Below are positions 18,727 through 27,964 of a DNA stretch of 64,000 nucleotides, in pieces (positions within the stretch are counted from its first letter, which is position 1; the number at the start of each line of letters is the position of its first letter). Made by a program: the position numbers and the translations under genes. Origin of the DNA: Candidatus Gastranaerophilales bacterium (GTDB lineage: Bacteria > Cyanobacteriota > Vampirovibrionia > Gastranaerophilales > Gastranaerophilaceae); NCBI GenBank assembly GCA_944323955.1, contig CALUUK010000009.1:29882-93881 (forward strand), given 5' to 3'. The notes under the pieces were generated by a model, which was not told the origin of the DNA, searched no databases, and saw only the letters and a program-made list of their open reading frames with translations.

Positions 18727-19740
18727 ATGGACAAAATATGTAAACATCCTTTTAACAGCATACAGGTGCAAAACACGGGCGATATATATTGCTGCTGCTG
18801 CTATTGGACAGATTTTTATTCTTTCGGCAATATATTTGAACAATCTTTTGATGAAATATGGAACGGTGATAAGGCGAAGGAATTCCGGCGTCAGTTCATT
18901 GATAAACAATATAAATACTGCAAAACCGATGTGTGTGATCCGTATATAGCGCCGGATGGATATAATGCTGATTTAACCTGTGAATACCCTAAACTTATAG
19001 AGTTCAGTTATGACAGAAGATGTAATGTAAGATGTATTTTTTGCAGGCTTGAAATAAATGCTGAAGAAGAACGATATAACAGAGAAAAAGAACAAAGAAT
19101 AGAAAAAAATTTTGACAGGATATTTGCTCCCGTTTTAAAAAAAGCTGAGATTGTTGAACTTAATTCGGCAGGAGAACTTTTTTCAAGTCCGCATTCCGTT
19201 GAGATTGTTAAAAAAATAATAAAAATAAATCCTGATATCAAGTTCAGGATTATTTCAAACGGTATTTTATTTACGAAAGAAGCTGTTGAAGAAATGGGAC
19301 TTCAAGATAGATTAGACTCTGTTACGATTTCAATTCATGCAGCAACTGAAAAAACATATAAAAAACTGGTAGAAAGAGGCAATTTTGATGCCGTAACGGA
19401 AAATATTAAATATTTGTCCGAATTGAAAAAACAAGGACTTTTAAAAGAATTGCAGCTGAATTTTGTTGTTACATCTTTAAATTATAAAGAAATGAAATCG
19501 TTTGCAAAATTTGTAAAAAAATTAAACGCCAAAGCCTTTTTCATTAACTATCACAGGCAAATTGATTCTGATGAACTTGAAAAAAAACTTGATATTTCAA
19601 GAAAAGACCACCCTAAATATAATGAGCTTGTAAAAATATTGAAAGATGATATTTTCAAAGATGAATGCTGCATTGTAAATGATTATTTAAAAAATCTAAA
19701 ACCGATAAAAAAAAATATATTCTCTCTATTTAAAAAATGA
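18727..19740 (+). CDS. Radical SAM protein, class A (N-terminal SPASM-like domain)
   Basis: 337 residues with C5-x12-G18-x4-C23 inside a run of four cysteines (YCCCCYW), FGNIFEQSFDEIWNGDKA, C65-x4-C70, and the cluster motif C99-x3-C103-x2-C106. The GGE position reads SAGE. TVSIHAATEKTYKKLVERGN matches its class A neighbours. TATACT at 18710-18715 just upstream may give an internal promoter. Last gene of the operon; its 3' end overlaps the convergent class B gene by 15 bases. Confidence 0.88.
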   Translation: MDKICKHPFNSIQVQNTGDIYCCCCYWTDFYSFGNIFEQSFDEIWNGDKAKEFRRQFIDKQYKYCKTDVCDPYIAPDGYNADLTCEYPKLIEFSYDRRCNVRCIFCRLEINAEEERYNREKEQRIEKNFDRIFAPVLKKAEIVELNSAGELFSSPHSVEIVKKIIKINPDIKFRIISNGILFTKEAVEEMGLQDRLDSVTISIHAATEKTYKKLVERGNFDAVTENIKYLSELKKQGLLKELQLNFVVTSLNYKEMKSFAKFVKKLNAKAFFINYHRQIDSDELEKKLDISRKDHPKYNELVKILKDDIFKDECCIVNDYLKNLKPIKKNIFSLFKK

Positions 19741-20718
19741 ACCTTTTTTTAATATTTCCTCAATATACTCCCAAATAGTAGGATTTATTCCTGATTGTAT
19801 GCATTTTTCTTTATAAAAAGAAAAAAGTTCATAATAGTAGTCGGGTATTTTAAATTCTCCGTTTTGTATGAAATCTTTGTCACACTGGTCAATCATAAGC
19901 TCAGAGTTTGTTATTCCGATTTCCTTCATAAGATTTATATATTTTTCAATTTCTTCTTTATTGTCATTATATCCTCTGACTAATATATACTTTAATCTCA
20001 ATAAAACAGGCAGTTTTACATATTTTTTCAGATTTTCTTTAACCTCTTCAAATTTATCGACGGTTTTTATTTTTTGAAAAGTTTCTCTGCATCCTGAATC
20101 TATCGAAATATTTAAATCCACAAAGGTTTTTTTTGCTATATCATCAATAACCGGCAGGTATTTAATTCCGTTAGTTGCTATTTCTATACGTTTTACGCCG
20201 TTTTCTATAAATATATTTACGAGATCTTCAAATTCATCAAGAACAGATACATTCCCGCCCTGAAAATGTACATCAAGTTCTTTTTTATCAATCATCTTCT
20301 GTTTGTACAATTCTTTGATAACGGGCAGCAAGTCATAATAATCACTTTTTTTTGATTTTAAAACGATTTTCCTGCCTGATAAATATTGTTCACAGCAATA
20401 TACACAGCTGCAATCACACTGTTTAAAATGTTTAACAATAATCATTTTTGCTTTCGGCGGCTTACAAAAAAAACTTAGTAACAGAGGCTTTGGCTTTGTT
20501 TGTTCTTTCAGGTCAAAACATCCTTCACATTCGATTGGAATATTGCCCCTATCCAGTTGTTTTATAAGTGAATTTCTTTTTTTTATTATATTTTTTATTT
20601 CTTTTGGTTTCGGAATATCACAAGCAGGGCCTGTTCTTGTGCCGCAGCAATAAAAAACTTTTAATGCGTCAAAGTCAAGTGTTTCATTGAGTCTTTTACA
20701 GTAATATCTTTTTGTCAT
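19726..20718 (-). CDS. Radical SAM protein, class B, with GGN in place of GGE
   Basis: 330 residues. Front cysteines C7, C24-C25, C33 and C64-x2-C67; cluster motif C101-x3-C105-x2-C108 followed by a further Cys. The SAM-binding GGE motif reads GGN (FQGGNVSVLDEFE), as in the next gene. SIDSGCRETFQKIK and KYILVRGYNDN mark class B. It overlaps the class A gene at its 3' end and faces away from the 20756 gene, with only 37 bases between their start codons. Confidence 0.87.
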   Translation of the reverse strand: MTKRYYCKRLNETLDFDALKVFYCCGTRTGPACDIPKPKEIKNIIKKRNSLIKQLDRGNIPIECEGCFDLKEQTKPKPLLLSFFCKPPKAKMIIVKHFKQCDCSCVYCCEQYLSGRKIVLKSKKSDYYDLLPVIKELYKQKMIDKKELDVHFQGGNVSVLDEFEDLVNIFIENGVKRIEIATNGIKYLPVIDDIAKKTFVDLNISIDSGCRETFQKIKTVDKFEEVKENLKKYVKLPVLLRLKYILVRGYNDNKEEIEKYINLMKEIGITNSELMIDQCDKDFIQNGEFKIPDYYYELFSFYKEKCIQSGINPTIWEYIEEILKKGSFFK

Positions 20719-20755
20719 AATTTTATTATACTAAATTTCTGATATTATATATAAT

Positions 20756-21751
20756 ATGAATTTCTTACAGTTATTTAAACCTAAAAAGTCATATATGTGT
20801 TCGTTAATGAATACTAATTTGCACTTTACAAGCCGAAATACGCTTGAACCATGCTGCAGTGCTAATATAGGGCCCGTTTTTGCGGCAAATCTTTCTGAAA
20901 GAAATTCAATAAAGGGTTTTGCTGCGGAAAAAGAAAAATATATTAAAATGCTTAAATCAGGGAAAATTCCTCAAGGCTGCCTTAATTGTGTTCATCTGTC
21001 GGAATATAAGTCTGATAATGATTTAAAAATAAATAAGATTACACTTAATCATTATACGCAGTGTAATTGTGCTTGTATCTATTGTACTCAGGGTAACAGA
21101 ACTTTAGATAAAATTAAAGAGGATGCAAATAAACCCGTTTTATTTGATGTTCTTAAATTTATAAATGAACTGTATGACAATGATTTTATAGATAAAGAAA
21201 AATTATATATCGATTTTCAGGGCGGTAACATTTCCTGTTTAAAAAACTACGAAGAAATAATTGATACATTCCTTCAAAGAGGAGTCGGAACTATTTATAT
21301 TCCTACAAATAATATAGTTTATATGCCCGCTATAGAAAAACTTTTAAAAATGAAAAAAGGTGAATTTTGCACCGCGCTTGACAGCGGAACAAGAGAAACT
21401 TACTTTAAAATTAAACAGGTTGATAAATTTGATAAATCCGTTGAAAATATAAGAAGATATATTAATTCCGCAGGAAATGATTCTGTTATTATAAAGTATA
21501 TTATTGTGAATGGTTATAACGATAATATGGCGGAATTTAAAAAATTTATTGATTTAATGCTTGAACTTAAAGTAAAAATAATAGTAATTGATATAGATTA
21601 CAGAGATATTATAGATAAACCTTTTAAAATCCCTGATGTATATTATGAAATTATTGATTATGCAAAGAATGTATGTGCAAACAATAACATGGATTTAGGT
21701 ATTCCGCCGTATACACAAAGTGTTCTGGATAAAGGTTTTTCATCAAGATAA
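20756..21751 (+). CDS. Radical SAM protein, class B, with GGN in place of GGE
   Basis: 331 residues. Front cysteines C15, C33-C34 and C75-x2-C78; cluster motif C103-x3-C107-x2-C110; IDFQGGNISCL replaces GGE with GGN; ALDSGTRETYFKIK and KYIIVNGYNDN mark class B. It is closest in motif detail to the divergent 19726 gene. TATACT at 20727-20732 is a likely -10 box. The last nine bases overlap the convergent 21743 gene. Confidence 0.87.
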   Translation: MNFLQLFKPKKSYMCSLMNTNLHFTSRNTLEPCCSANIGPVFAANLSERNSIKGFAAEKEKYIKMLKSGKIPQGCLNCVHLSEYKSDNDLKINKITLNHYTQCNCACIYCTQGNRTLDKIKEDANKPVLFDVLKFINELYDNDFIDKEKLYIDFQGGNISCLKNYEEIIDTFLQRGVGTIYIPTNNIVYMPAIEKLLKMKKGEFCTALDSGTRETYFKIKQVDKFDKSVENIRRYINSAGNDSVIIKYIIVNGYNDNMAEFKKFIDLMLELKVKIIVIDIDYRDIIDKPFKIPDVYYEIIDYAKNVCANNNMDLGIPPYTQSVLDKGFSSR

Positions 21752-22711
21752 ATTTTTTAAACAGAGGTTATAAAACTGAAAAGTTTCAACATTAAAACCT
21801 TTTTTTTGAGCATATCCAATACACCACTTCATAAAATCAGTTACTTTTTTTTCGGGTGTAAAATTATTCGCCCTGCAGTATCTTCCGTCAATGTCGAGTT
21901 TTATACCGTTTATTCCGTATTTTTTCGAAAGTGAAAGAAATTTTTTAAACTCCCATTTGCTTACATTAATACCGGGCAGCACAATGTATTTTAAAAAAGT
22001 ATTTTCTTTGCCTCTTTGAGTGGAAGTATACATTTTTAAACTTTTTTTTAAACTGTTAAAAGCGTCGACCCGTTTTATTCTTTTGTACAATTTTTTTGAC
22101 CCTGAATCAACGGATATTATAATGCAGGCTTTGTTCATATTTATTGCCTTAAATATTGCATCAGAAAATACAATTCCGTTTGTGGCAATTGCTATAAATT
22201 TTGTAAATCCCGATATTATATATTTCTCTATTATTTCGCCGCATTCGGGGTAGATGGAAAATTCTCCGCCTCCGATATGAAATTCACAGCCTTCTTTTAA
22301 AATCCCCTGCTCAATCATGTTATCTATAACGGGAACAATTTTATATGTTGAGTCTTTTCTTTTTCCGCTATCTAAATTGTTTATGCAGTATATGCAATTA
22401 GAGTTGCACTTTTCAAAATGTGTTATATAAACCCGGTCTATATAATTCTCTTGTTCCCAATCGGCAAGTTTCAGGTGATAGCATTCTTCGCAGCTTTTTA
22501 TGTATCTGCTGTTTTTTGCATCGTTTCGCCATTTATTTATTTTTTCATATAAAAAGTCTTTTTCTATATTTCCTCCTTTATAAATGTCTTTCGAATATAT
22601 AAGAGGAACCAAATTGTCTGCTTCATAAGGTGCATAACAGCATGAACATATGTTTTTAGGATAAAAACAAATTCCATGTTCTAAAAGATGACAACTTTTG
22701 TACTTATTCAT
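21743..22711 (-). CDS. Radical SAM protein, class B
   Basis: 322 residues. Front cysteines C7, C15, C22, C24-C25 and C74-x2-C77 (EECYHLKLADW), cluster motif C102-x3-C106-x2-C109, GGGEFSIYPE, SVDSGSKKLYKRIKR and KYIVLPGINVSK. It closes the uninterrupted nine-gene array and lies 30 bases from the next gene on the same strand, the double CheW gene upstream of it, so it may share that transcript. Confidence 0.87.
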   Translation of the reverse strand: MNKYKSCHLLEHGICFYPKNICSCCYAPYEADNLVPLIYSKDIYKGGNIEKDFLYEKINKWRNDAKNSRYIKSCEECYHLKLADWEQENYIDRVYITHFEKCNSNCIYCINNLDSGKRKDSTYKIVPVIDNMIEQGILKEGCEFHIGGGEFSIYPECGEIIEKYIISGFTKFIAIATNGIVFSDAIFKAINMNKACIIISVDSGSKKLYKRIKRVDAFNSLKKSLKMYTSTQRGKENTFLKYIVLPGINVSKWEFKKFLSLSKKYGINGIKLDIDGRYCRANNFTPEKKVTDFMKWCIGYAQKKGFNVETFQFYNLCLKNLS

Positions 22712-22741
22712 ATTTGTCTTTCCCCGTAAAGTTATGCATAA

Positions 22742-23782
22742 TTAATTTATATCAATAAAAAGCCGTTCGTCGTTTATTATTTTTTCTGTATTCAAAACAG
22801 TATATAATTTTTCATTTTCAATAAATTCGGAATAAACATATTTTGATATATTATTGAAAACGGACGGTTTTATATCGGGCAGATTTTGTATGTATTTAAT
22901 ATCGTCCACCAATAAAGCAATATTGAAATCTTTACGTTCAAGAATAATAAGTTTACTGTTTTTCGAAGAGCCTGATACTTCAAGGTTTAAAAATAATTTT
23001 AAATCAAGAACAACGAGAAATTCGCCTTTCAGGTTTATAATCCCTTTAATATATTCGGGAGTATAAGGCAGTTTTGTAATCTTGTATCGCCTTGCGGAGG
23101 CAAACTCTTTTATGAATTTTAAGTCTATATAAAAGAAATCATCATTAAGAGAAAACAAAATATATTGATTTTCCGTTACCAGATTGAAATTAAAGGAATA
23201 AATACTTTGTCCGTCCACAGGCTGAAGACTTCTTTGCTCCATTATTTGTTTTGATTTTTCATCTTCGGGAAATAATTTTAAATAATCAATGTTATTTTGT
23301 TTCTTTGTATTAAGAGCAAGAAGATTGTTTAAATTATCAATATCAACAATGCAGATTTGTTCTGTTTCATTTTTATAAATATTTTTTAATATGGAATTTT
23401 CTGCAGAATAAGGAATGGGCTGAATATTTGTTTTCTCAAAAGAGAAAATGTTTATAATTGAATCTGTGTGAATTGCAAGAAAACTTCCGTCCAGATTGAT
23501 AATAATCAATTTATTATTTACCGTAAAATTACGCGGTTCAAAACCAAGCATAGGACATAAATCAATTGCTTTAATCATAAGACCTTTATAGTTAAATATT
23601 CCCGTTACACCTTCCGGCATTGACTCAGGTATATCTATTACGGGTAAATTCATTACTTCAATAACATTTTTAATATTTATTGCATATTTTTTATTACAAA
23701 GAGAAAATACAATATAATTCTCTTCCAAAATGTTATTGCCGTCTGTGTTTTGTTGAATAGTCGGATAATTGTAGTTGTTCAT
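22742..23782 (-). CDS. Tandem-domain CheW-like coupling protein
   Basis: 346 residues made of two CheW domains. The first (about 22-165) includes YIVFSLCNKKYAINIKNVIEV and VTGIFNYKGLMIKAIDL; the second (about 200-340) includes QYILFSLNDDFFYIDLKFIKE and YIKGIINLKGEFLVVLDLK. CheW domains link chemoreceptors to CheA kinase. Two domains in one chain may bridge receptor-kinase arrays. It diverges from the MCP and cheA genes across 98 bases, which groups all three as one chemosensory unit. Confidence 0.88.
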   Translation of the reverse strand: MNNYNYPTIQQNTDGNNILEENYIVFSLCNKKYAINIKNVIEVMNLPVIDIPESMPEGVTGIFNYKGLMIKAIDLCPMLGFEPRNFTVNNKLIIINLDGSFLAIHTDSIINIFSFEKTNIQPIPYSAENSILKNIYKNETEQICIVDIDNLNNLLALNTKKQNNIDYLKLFPEDEKSKQIMEQRSLQPVDGQSIYSFNFNLVTENQYILFSLNDDFFYIDLKFIKEFASARRYKITKLPYTPEYIKGIINLKGEFLVVLDLKLFLNLEVSGSSKNSKLIILERKDFNIALLVDDIKYIQNLPDIKPSVFNNISKYVYSEFIENEKLYTVLNTEKIINDERLFIDIN

Positions 23783-23880
23783 TTTTAATTAAACCTATAT
23801 AATAAGTATACTATAAATTAATGATATTAAAAACCCGAAAAAGAATTATAATATAAACTGTAAAAGGAGTATAAAATAAA

Positions 23881-24918
23881 ATGGCTGGAAAAGGCGTAAG
23901 TTTAATACAAAGTTTGGCAAGAAAAAATATAATAGATTCGGCTATATTAGGAGCCGTAACTCTCGGAATTGTATGGGTTATAAATAAAATTGAAGATTCG
24001 ACAGTAATGATTATTTCTGTAGTCGGACTTTTGGTATTATATTTTATTCTTTATCAATTTTCCAGAAATAATTTAATCAAATCTATTGATAAACTTGTTG
24101 ATAATGAACTTAAAGAGTTTCAAAAAATATCCGTAAAAGTATTACAACTAAGTGAAAAACAGCGACAATTAACAAATAAATATACGGAAATGCTTAACGA
24201 AATTGTTCAAACTACTAAAGTTTATAAAAATAATGCTCTGAAATCAAAGGAAAAAACACAGACAATTGCAATGAAAGCACAGGAAACATACGAGGATTCG
24301 GGACGTGAATCAAGAGCGATTGAAGATAACATTGCATCAATAAACACTTTAAAACAAAAAGTACAGGCAATTGCGGAATTAATTATAGAATTAACGGATT
24401 ATATAAAACAGATAGGTTCTACCGTAAATATAGTAGAAAATATTTCGGAGCAGACCAATATGCTGGCTCTTAATGCGGCAGTTGAAGCGGCAAGAGCAGG
24501 AGAGTACGGTAAGGGTTTTGCTGTTGTTGCGGGTGAAATAAGAAAACTTGCAGATGAATCAAAACAGGCTACAACAAAAATTACAACACTGGTTTCTGAA
24601 ATTGAACAAACAACTTCTTCTACAATTATGGCAACTGAAGACGGAACAAGAGAAATCGAAAAATCATTAAGATATATGGTCAGTATTAATAACAATATTG
24701 CTTCACTTGTTAATAAAATCAAAGAAATCAGTATTACTGTTAATGATGTATTAACCGGAGCCATAGAACAACAAACAATAACAAATGAAGTGTTTGAAGC
24801 CGTAGAAAATATGCAAAAAGGTATCTCTGAATCGATAAATACATTGGAAGAAAATATTGAAAACATAAGAACTTTCTCTGAAATATCCACGAATATCAAA
24901 GATAACATTGCTAATTAA
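23881..24918 (+). CDS. Methyl-accepting chemotaxis-type protein without sensor domain
   Basis: 345 residues. Two membrane segments (about 18-34 and 42-60) are joined by a loop of only a few residues, so there is no periplasmic ligand domain. The rest is a coiled-coil signalling domain with the kinase-contact hairpin NISEQTNMLALNAAVEAARA and GKGFAVVAGEIRKLADES. It probably senses something in the membrane or cytoplasm, or acts through a partner. It stands just before cheA (11 bases) and opposite the double CheW. GGAG at 23865 serves as ribosome binding site. Confidence 0.9.
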   Translation: MAGKGVSLIQSLARKNIIDSAILGAVTLGIVWVINKIEDSTVMIISVVGLLVLYFILYQFSRNNLIKSIDKLVDNELKEFQKISVKVLQLSEKQRQLTNKYTEMLNEIVQTTKVYKNNALKSKEKTQTIAMKAQETYEDSGRESRAIEDNIASINTLKQKVQAIAELIIELTDYIKQIGSTVNIVENISEQTNMLALNAAVEAARAGEYGKGFAVVAGEIRKLADESKQATTKITTLVSEIEQTTSSTIMATEDGTREIEKSLRYMVSINNNIASLVNKIKEISITVNDVLTGAIEQQTITNEVFEAVENMQKGISESINTLEENIENIRTFSEISTNIKDNIAN

Positions 24919-24929
24919 CAGGATGTTTT

Positions 24930-27900
24930 ATGCAATATAATCCCGAAGAATATAAAGAAATACTCAATATATTTAAGGCGGAAAGTGAAGAAATAATCCA
25001 GTCATTAAACGACGGTTTCCTCACTTTAGAGAGAAATCCAAATGATAAAACACCTTTAAAAAAGCTCTTTCAAAACGCCCATTCTATCAAAGGTGCGGCA
25101 AGAATGCTCGGGTTTAACGGAATTCAGGATATTGCCCACAAACTTGAAGATATTTTGTCTTTTTGGAAACAAGACGGAGTTACAATAGATTCAGACTCGT
25201 TTGAAATTATTTATGATGTTTGTGATTTCCTTCTCGAATCGGTTGAGAAATCGGTTGAAAATCAGGCTGATTATTTTGATGTGAGTATTGTCAAGTTTTT
25301 GAACAGTTTGGACGGGTTCCTTCAAAATAAAAATAAAAATTTGAAAGAAAATCATGAGACAGCCGATAAAAAGAACTTTGGCTCTCAAATTACGGATATT
25401 AATGCTGCAATATTGGAATTAATGTTTGTTTTAAATAAAAATTCAAATACCGACAATTACGATGAAGTTATACTTGTTATTTCCGAAAACTTGAATATTC
25501 TTGCAGAAATATTTAAAAACAGCGGCTTTGATAATATAAAAAAATCAATAGAGGAAATTATTAATAAGTTAACTTCAAATGCAGGCAATAAAGAAATTCT
25601 GGAGTTATTGAAAGAAGAAATAATATCACTAAAAGATTTGATATATAAAGAATTAAATGTATCGATTCCTTCCGTAAAATTCGTAAAAGAAAATAAAGAA
25701 CCGCGTGAAAATCAGGATAAACAAATCGACAAAAACGATGAAAAACTTGATTATGTATTGAGAAATCTGGCAAGGATAAAACAAAACAAAAGTTTTATTG
25801 CCGAAATCAGTCCTCAAATTTTGTTTATAGAACAAAATACATCCGATAAAACAGCAAAGAATATTCTTTCGGAAATAATCAGTATATTGGAACTGTATGC
25901 TTCTTCGGAAAAACCGGTTGATAATGACTGTTATATGACATTGCTGCAGGGAATTTATTTCGTCAGAAAACAGGAAATTAATGACGCACAGGAAAAATCC
26001 GATTATTGCGGTTCGCTTCTTCAAAGGCTTAGTGTTGTAAAAGACATGTTATCAACCGAAACGAAAAAGATTGAAACTCCCGTGCGGCAAAATAATGATA
26101 ACGGTATTTCCTCCCCATTTAATCCCGATCTTGAAATCATTAAAAAAAACCTTAATATGTATGAATTGCAGGAGATAAAGACTTTAAGGGTTGATACTTC
26201 AAAGATTGATAATCTGATTTCGCAAACCGGTGAATTACTTATTAACGGAATTAAAACAAGAGAGCATTTAACGGAATTATCGGGAATTAACAACAAGTTG
26301 ATTCAATGGAACAGTGAAGGGAAAAAAATAATAAATTACCTTAAATATCTTGAAAAAAAAGGATTTTTTAATTCGGAATTTGATGAATCTTCCGCGGCCT
26401 TCTATAAAAAAATTCAAAATTTTCTCTCCGGTAATACGGATATAATAACCGATTTGCAGGATGATTTCGGAAGGTTATATAATATTATTTCCGAAGATGA
26501 TAATAAACTTCATCAAACAGTTATGGAAATAGAAAATATAGCAAAAGGAATAAGAATTTTGCCGCTTGCGACTATTTTCCATTCTTTTCCTCGTATGATG
26601 CGGGATATTGCCAATGAGCACAATAAAAAAATAGATTTTATAGTTAACGGCAGTGATACAACCGTTGATAAAAAATTAATTGAAGAAATAAAAATGCCGT
26701 TAATTCATATACTTAGAAATGCCGTTTCTCACGGAATTGAAAAACCCGAAGAAAGATTAAAAAACGGTAAAAATGAAACCGGCACGGTAAGACTCAGCGC
26801 ACGGCAAGAGGATAATAATGTACTTATTGTCATTGAAGATGACGGTTACGGAATAAATCTTGAGAAAGTAAAAAAGATTGCCGTAGCAAAAGGCATTCTG
26901 CTTGAAGACGAGCTTGAAACATTGTCTAACGAGCAGTTAATGAAATTATTGTTCCTGCCCGGTTTTTCCACGCAGGAATCCATCAATGAAATATCGGGGC
27001 GCGGAATCGGGCTTGATATTGTAAAAACCAAGATTAATAATTTAAACGGTGATATTCAAATTGACTCTGTTTTAAATAAAGGCTGCAGGGTCACAATTAA
27101 GCTCCCTCTTTCAATGTCTACGCTTAAAACGTTTATTATTTTGATAAACAATCAGAAATATGCAATTCCCGTAAGTGCAATTAAATTTGTTAAAAAAATC
27201 AGGAAAGAAGAAATTTTTTCAAGAAACGGACTAAATTACATAATATATGAAGAGCATTCCGTTCCGATTTATTCTATTTCCGAAGTATTCGGAGAAAAAC
27301 TGATTCTTAACCGGGATGAAGAATTGACCGTTCTTATTATTGAAAATCAAGATCGGCAGGCTGCTTTTATTATAGATAAACTTTTGGGAGATCAGGAAGT
27401 ATTTCATAAAAAACTTGTTGCACCTATTGTAAGAATAAGAAATATAAGCGGATTTACCACGCTCTCTACGGGTGAAATGTGTCTTATCATTAATCCTTAC
27501 GAATTGATAAGAAATACTGTTATGGATACAAGTATGTCTTCTTTTTGCCTGGAACAGATAGAACAGAAATACAAAGAAGAAAAACATAAAAATAAAAAGA
27601 TATTATTTCATAATTGCGGCAATATTGATTATATTGTTAATGATGTGACCCGGGAATTTGATAATATCGTTTCTTTTGATAACCTTTATTCTGTTTATGA
27701 CTACATTCAAAACAATGATGTTGATGTATTTATTTGTAAATTGGATAACGGAAATAATGATCTTTTGAAGTTACTCCAATATATTAAAAATGATGAAAAT
27801 TTCAGTCAGATTAAAATAGTTATTATATCGGATTTAACTTCTCTGGAAATTTTGACAATGGTAAATCATTTTAAACCCGATTTATATGTAAAAACAACGG

Positions 27901-27947
27901 ATTATGAAAAACAAACTTTTGTGGAAGCATTAAAAAACGAGCTTTAA
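24930..27947 (+). CDS. cheA: CheA-type histidine kinase with degenerate C-terminal receiver
   Basis: 1005 residues. An N-terminal HPt domain carries the phosphorylated His51 (AHSIKGAARML). A long linker with helical segments follows, then a dimerisation region and HATPase domain with ILRNAVSHGI (about 590), IEDDGYGI (about 636) and GRGIGLDIV (about 690), a CheW-like domain (about 730-860), and a last domain (about 885-1005) with a receiver-like fold. In that last domain the acidic pocket reads HN and the phospho-Asp position appears to be Lys (DVFICKLD), so it is likely a pseudo-receiver. No CheY, CheB or CheR is nearby; output may go to a distant regulator, for example of pili. Confidence 0.9.
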   Translation: MQYNPEEYKEILNIFKAESEEIIQSLNDGFLTLERNPNDKTPLKKLFQNAHSIKGAARMLGFNGIQDIAHKLEDILSFWKQDGVTIDSDSFEIIYDVCDFLLESVEKSVENQADYFDVSIVKFLNSLDGFLQNKNKNLKENHETADKKNFGSQITDINAAILELMFVLNKNSNTDNYDEVILVISENLNILAEIFKNSGFDNIKKSIEEIINKLTSNAGNKEILELLKEEIISLKDLIYKELNVSIPSVKFVKENKEPRENQDKQIDKNDEKLDYVLRNLARIKQNKSFIAEISPQILFIEQNTSDKTAKNILSEIISILELYASSEKPVDNDCYMTLLQGIYFVRKQEINDAQEKSDYCGSLLQRLSVVKDMLSTETKKIETPVRQNNDNGISSPFNPDLEIIKKNLNMYELQEIKTLRVDTSKIDNLISQTGELLINGIKTREHLTELSGINNKLIQWNSEGKKIINYLKYLEKKGFFNSEFDESSAAFYKKIQNFLSGNTDIITDLQDDFGRLYNIISEDDNKLHQTVMEIENIAKGIRILPLATIFHSFPRMMRDIANEHNKKIDFIVNGSDTTVDKKLIEEIKMPLIHILRNAVSHGIEKPEERLKNGKNETGTVRLSARQEDNNVLIVIEDDGYGINLEKVKKIAVAKGILLEDELETLSNEQLMKLLFLPGFSTQESINEISGRGIGLDIVKTKINNLNGDIQIDSVLNKGCRVTIKLPLSMSTLKTFIILINNQKYAIPVSAIKFVKKIRKEEIFSRNGLNYIIYEEHSVPIYSISEVFGEKLILNRDEELTVLIIENQDRQAAFIIDKLLGDQEVFHKKLVAPIVRIRNISGFTTLSTGEMCLIINPYELIRNTVMDTSMSSFCLEQIEQKYKEEKHKNKKILFHNCGNIDYIVNDVTREFDNIVSFDNLYSVYDYIQNNDVDVFICKLDNGNNDLLKLLQYIKNDENFSQIKIVIISDLTSLEILTMVNHFKPDLYVKTTDYEKQTFVEALKNEL

Positions 27948-27964
27948 GATTAATAACTTAAATC

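Noticed and set aside
13495..22741. RiPP precursor peptide among the radical SAM genes
   Set aside because: Gaps between the genes are too short for a separate gene, and no short Gly- or Cys-rich frame with a start signal was found.
24399..24908. 169-residue minus-strand frame opposite the MCP
   Set aside because: It is the antisense of the coiled-coil signalling domain; Ser/Val/Ile-rich with no start signal.
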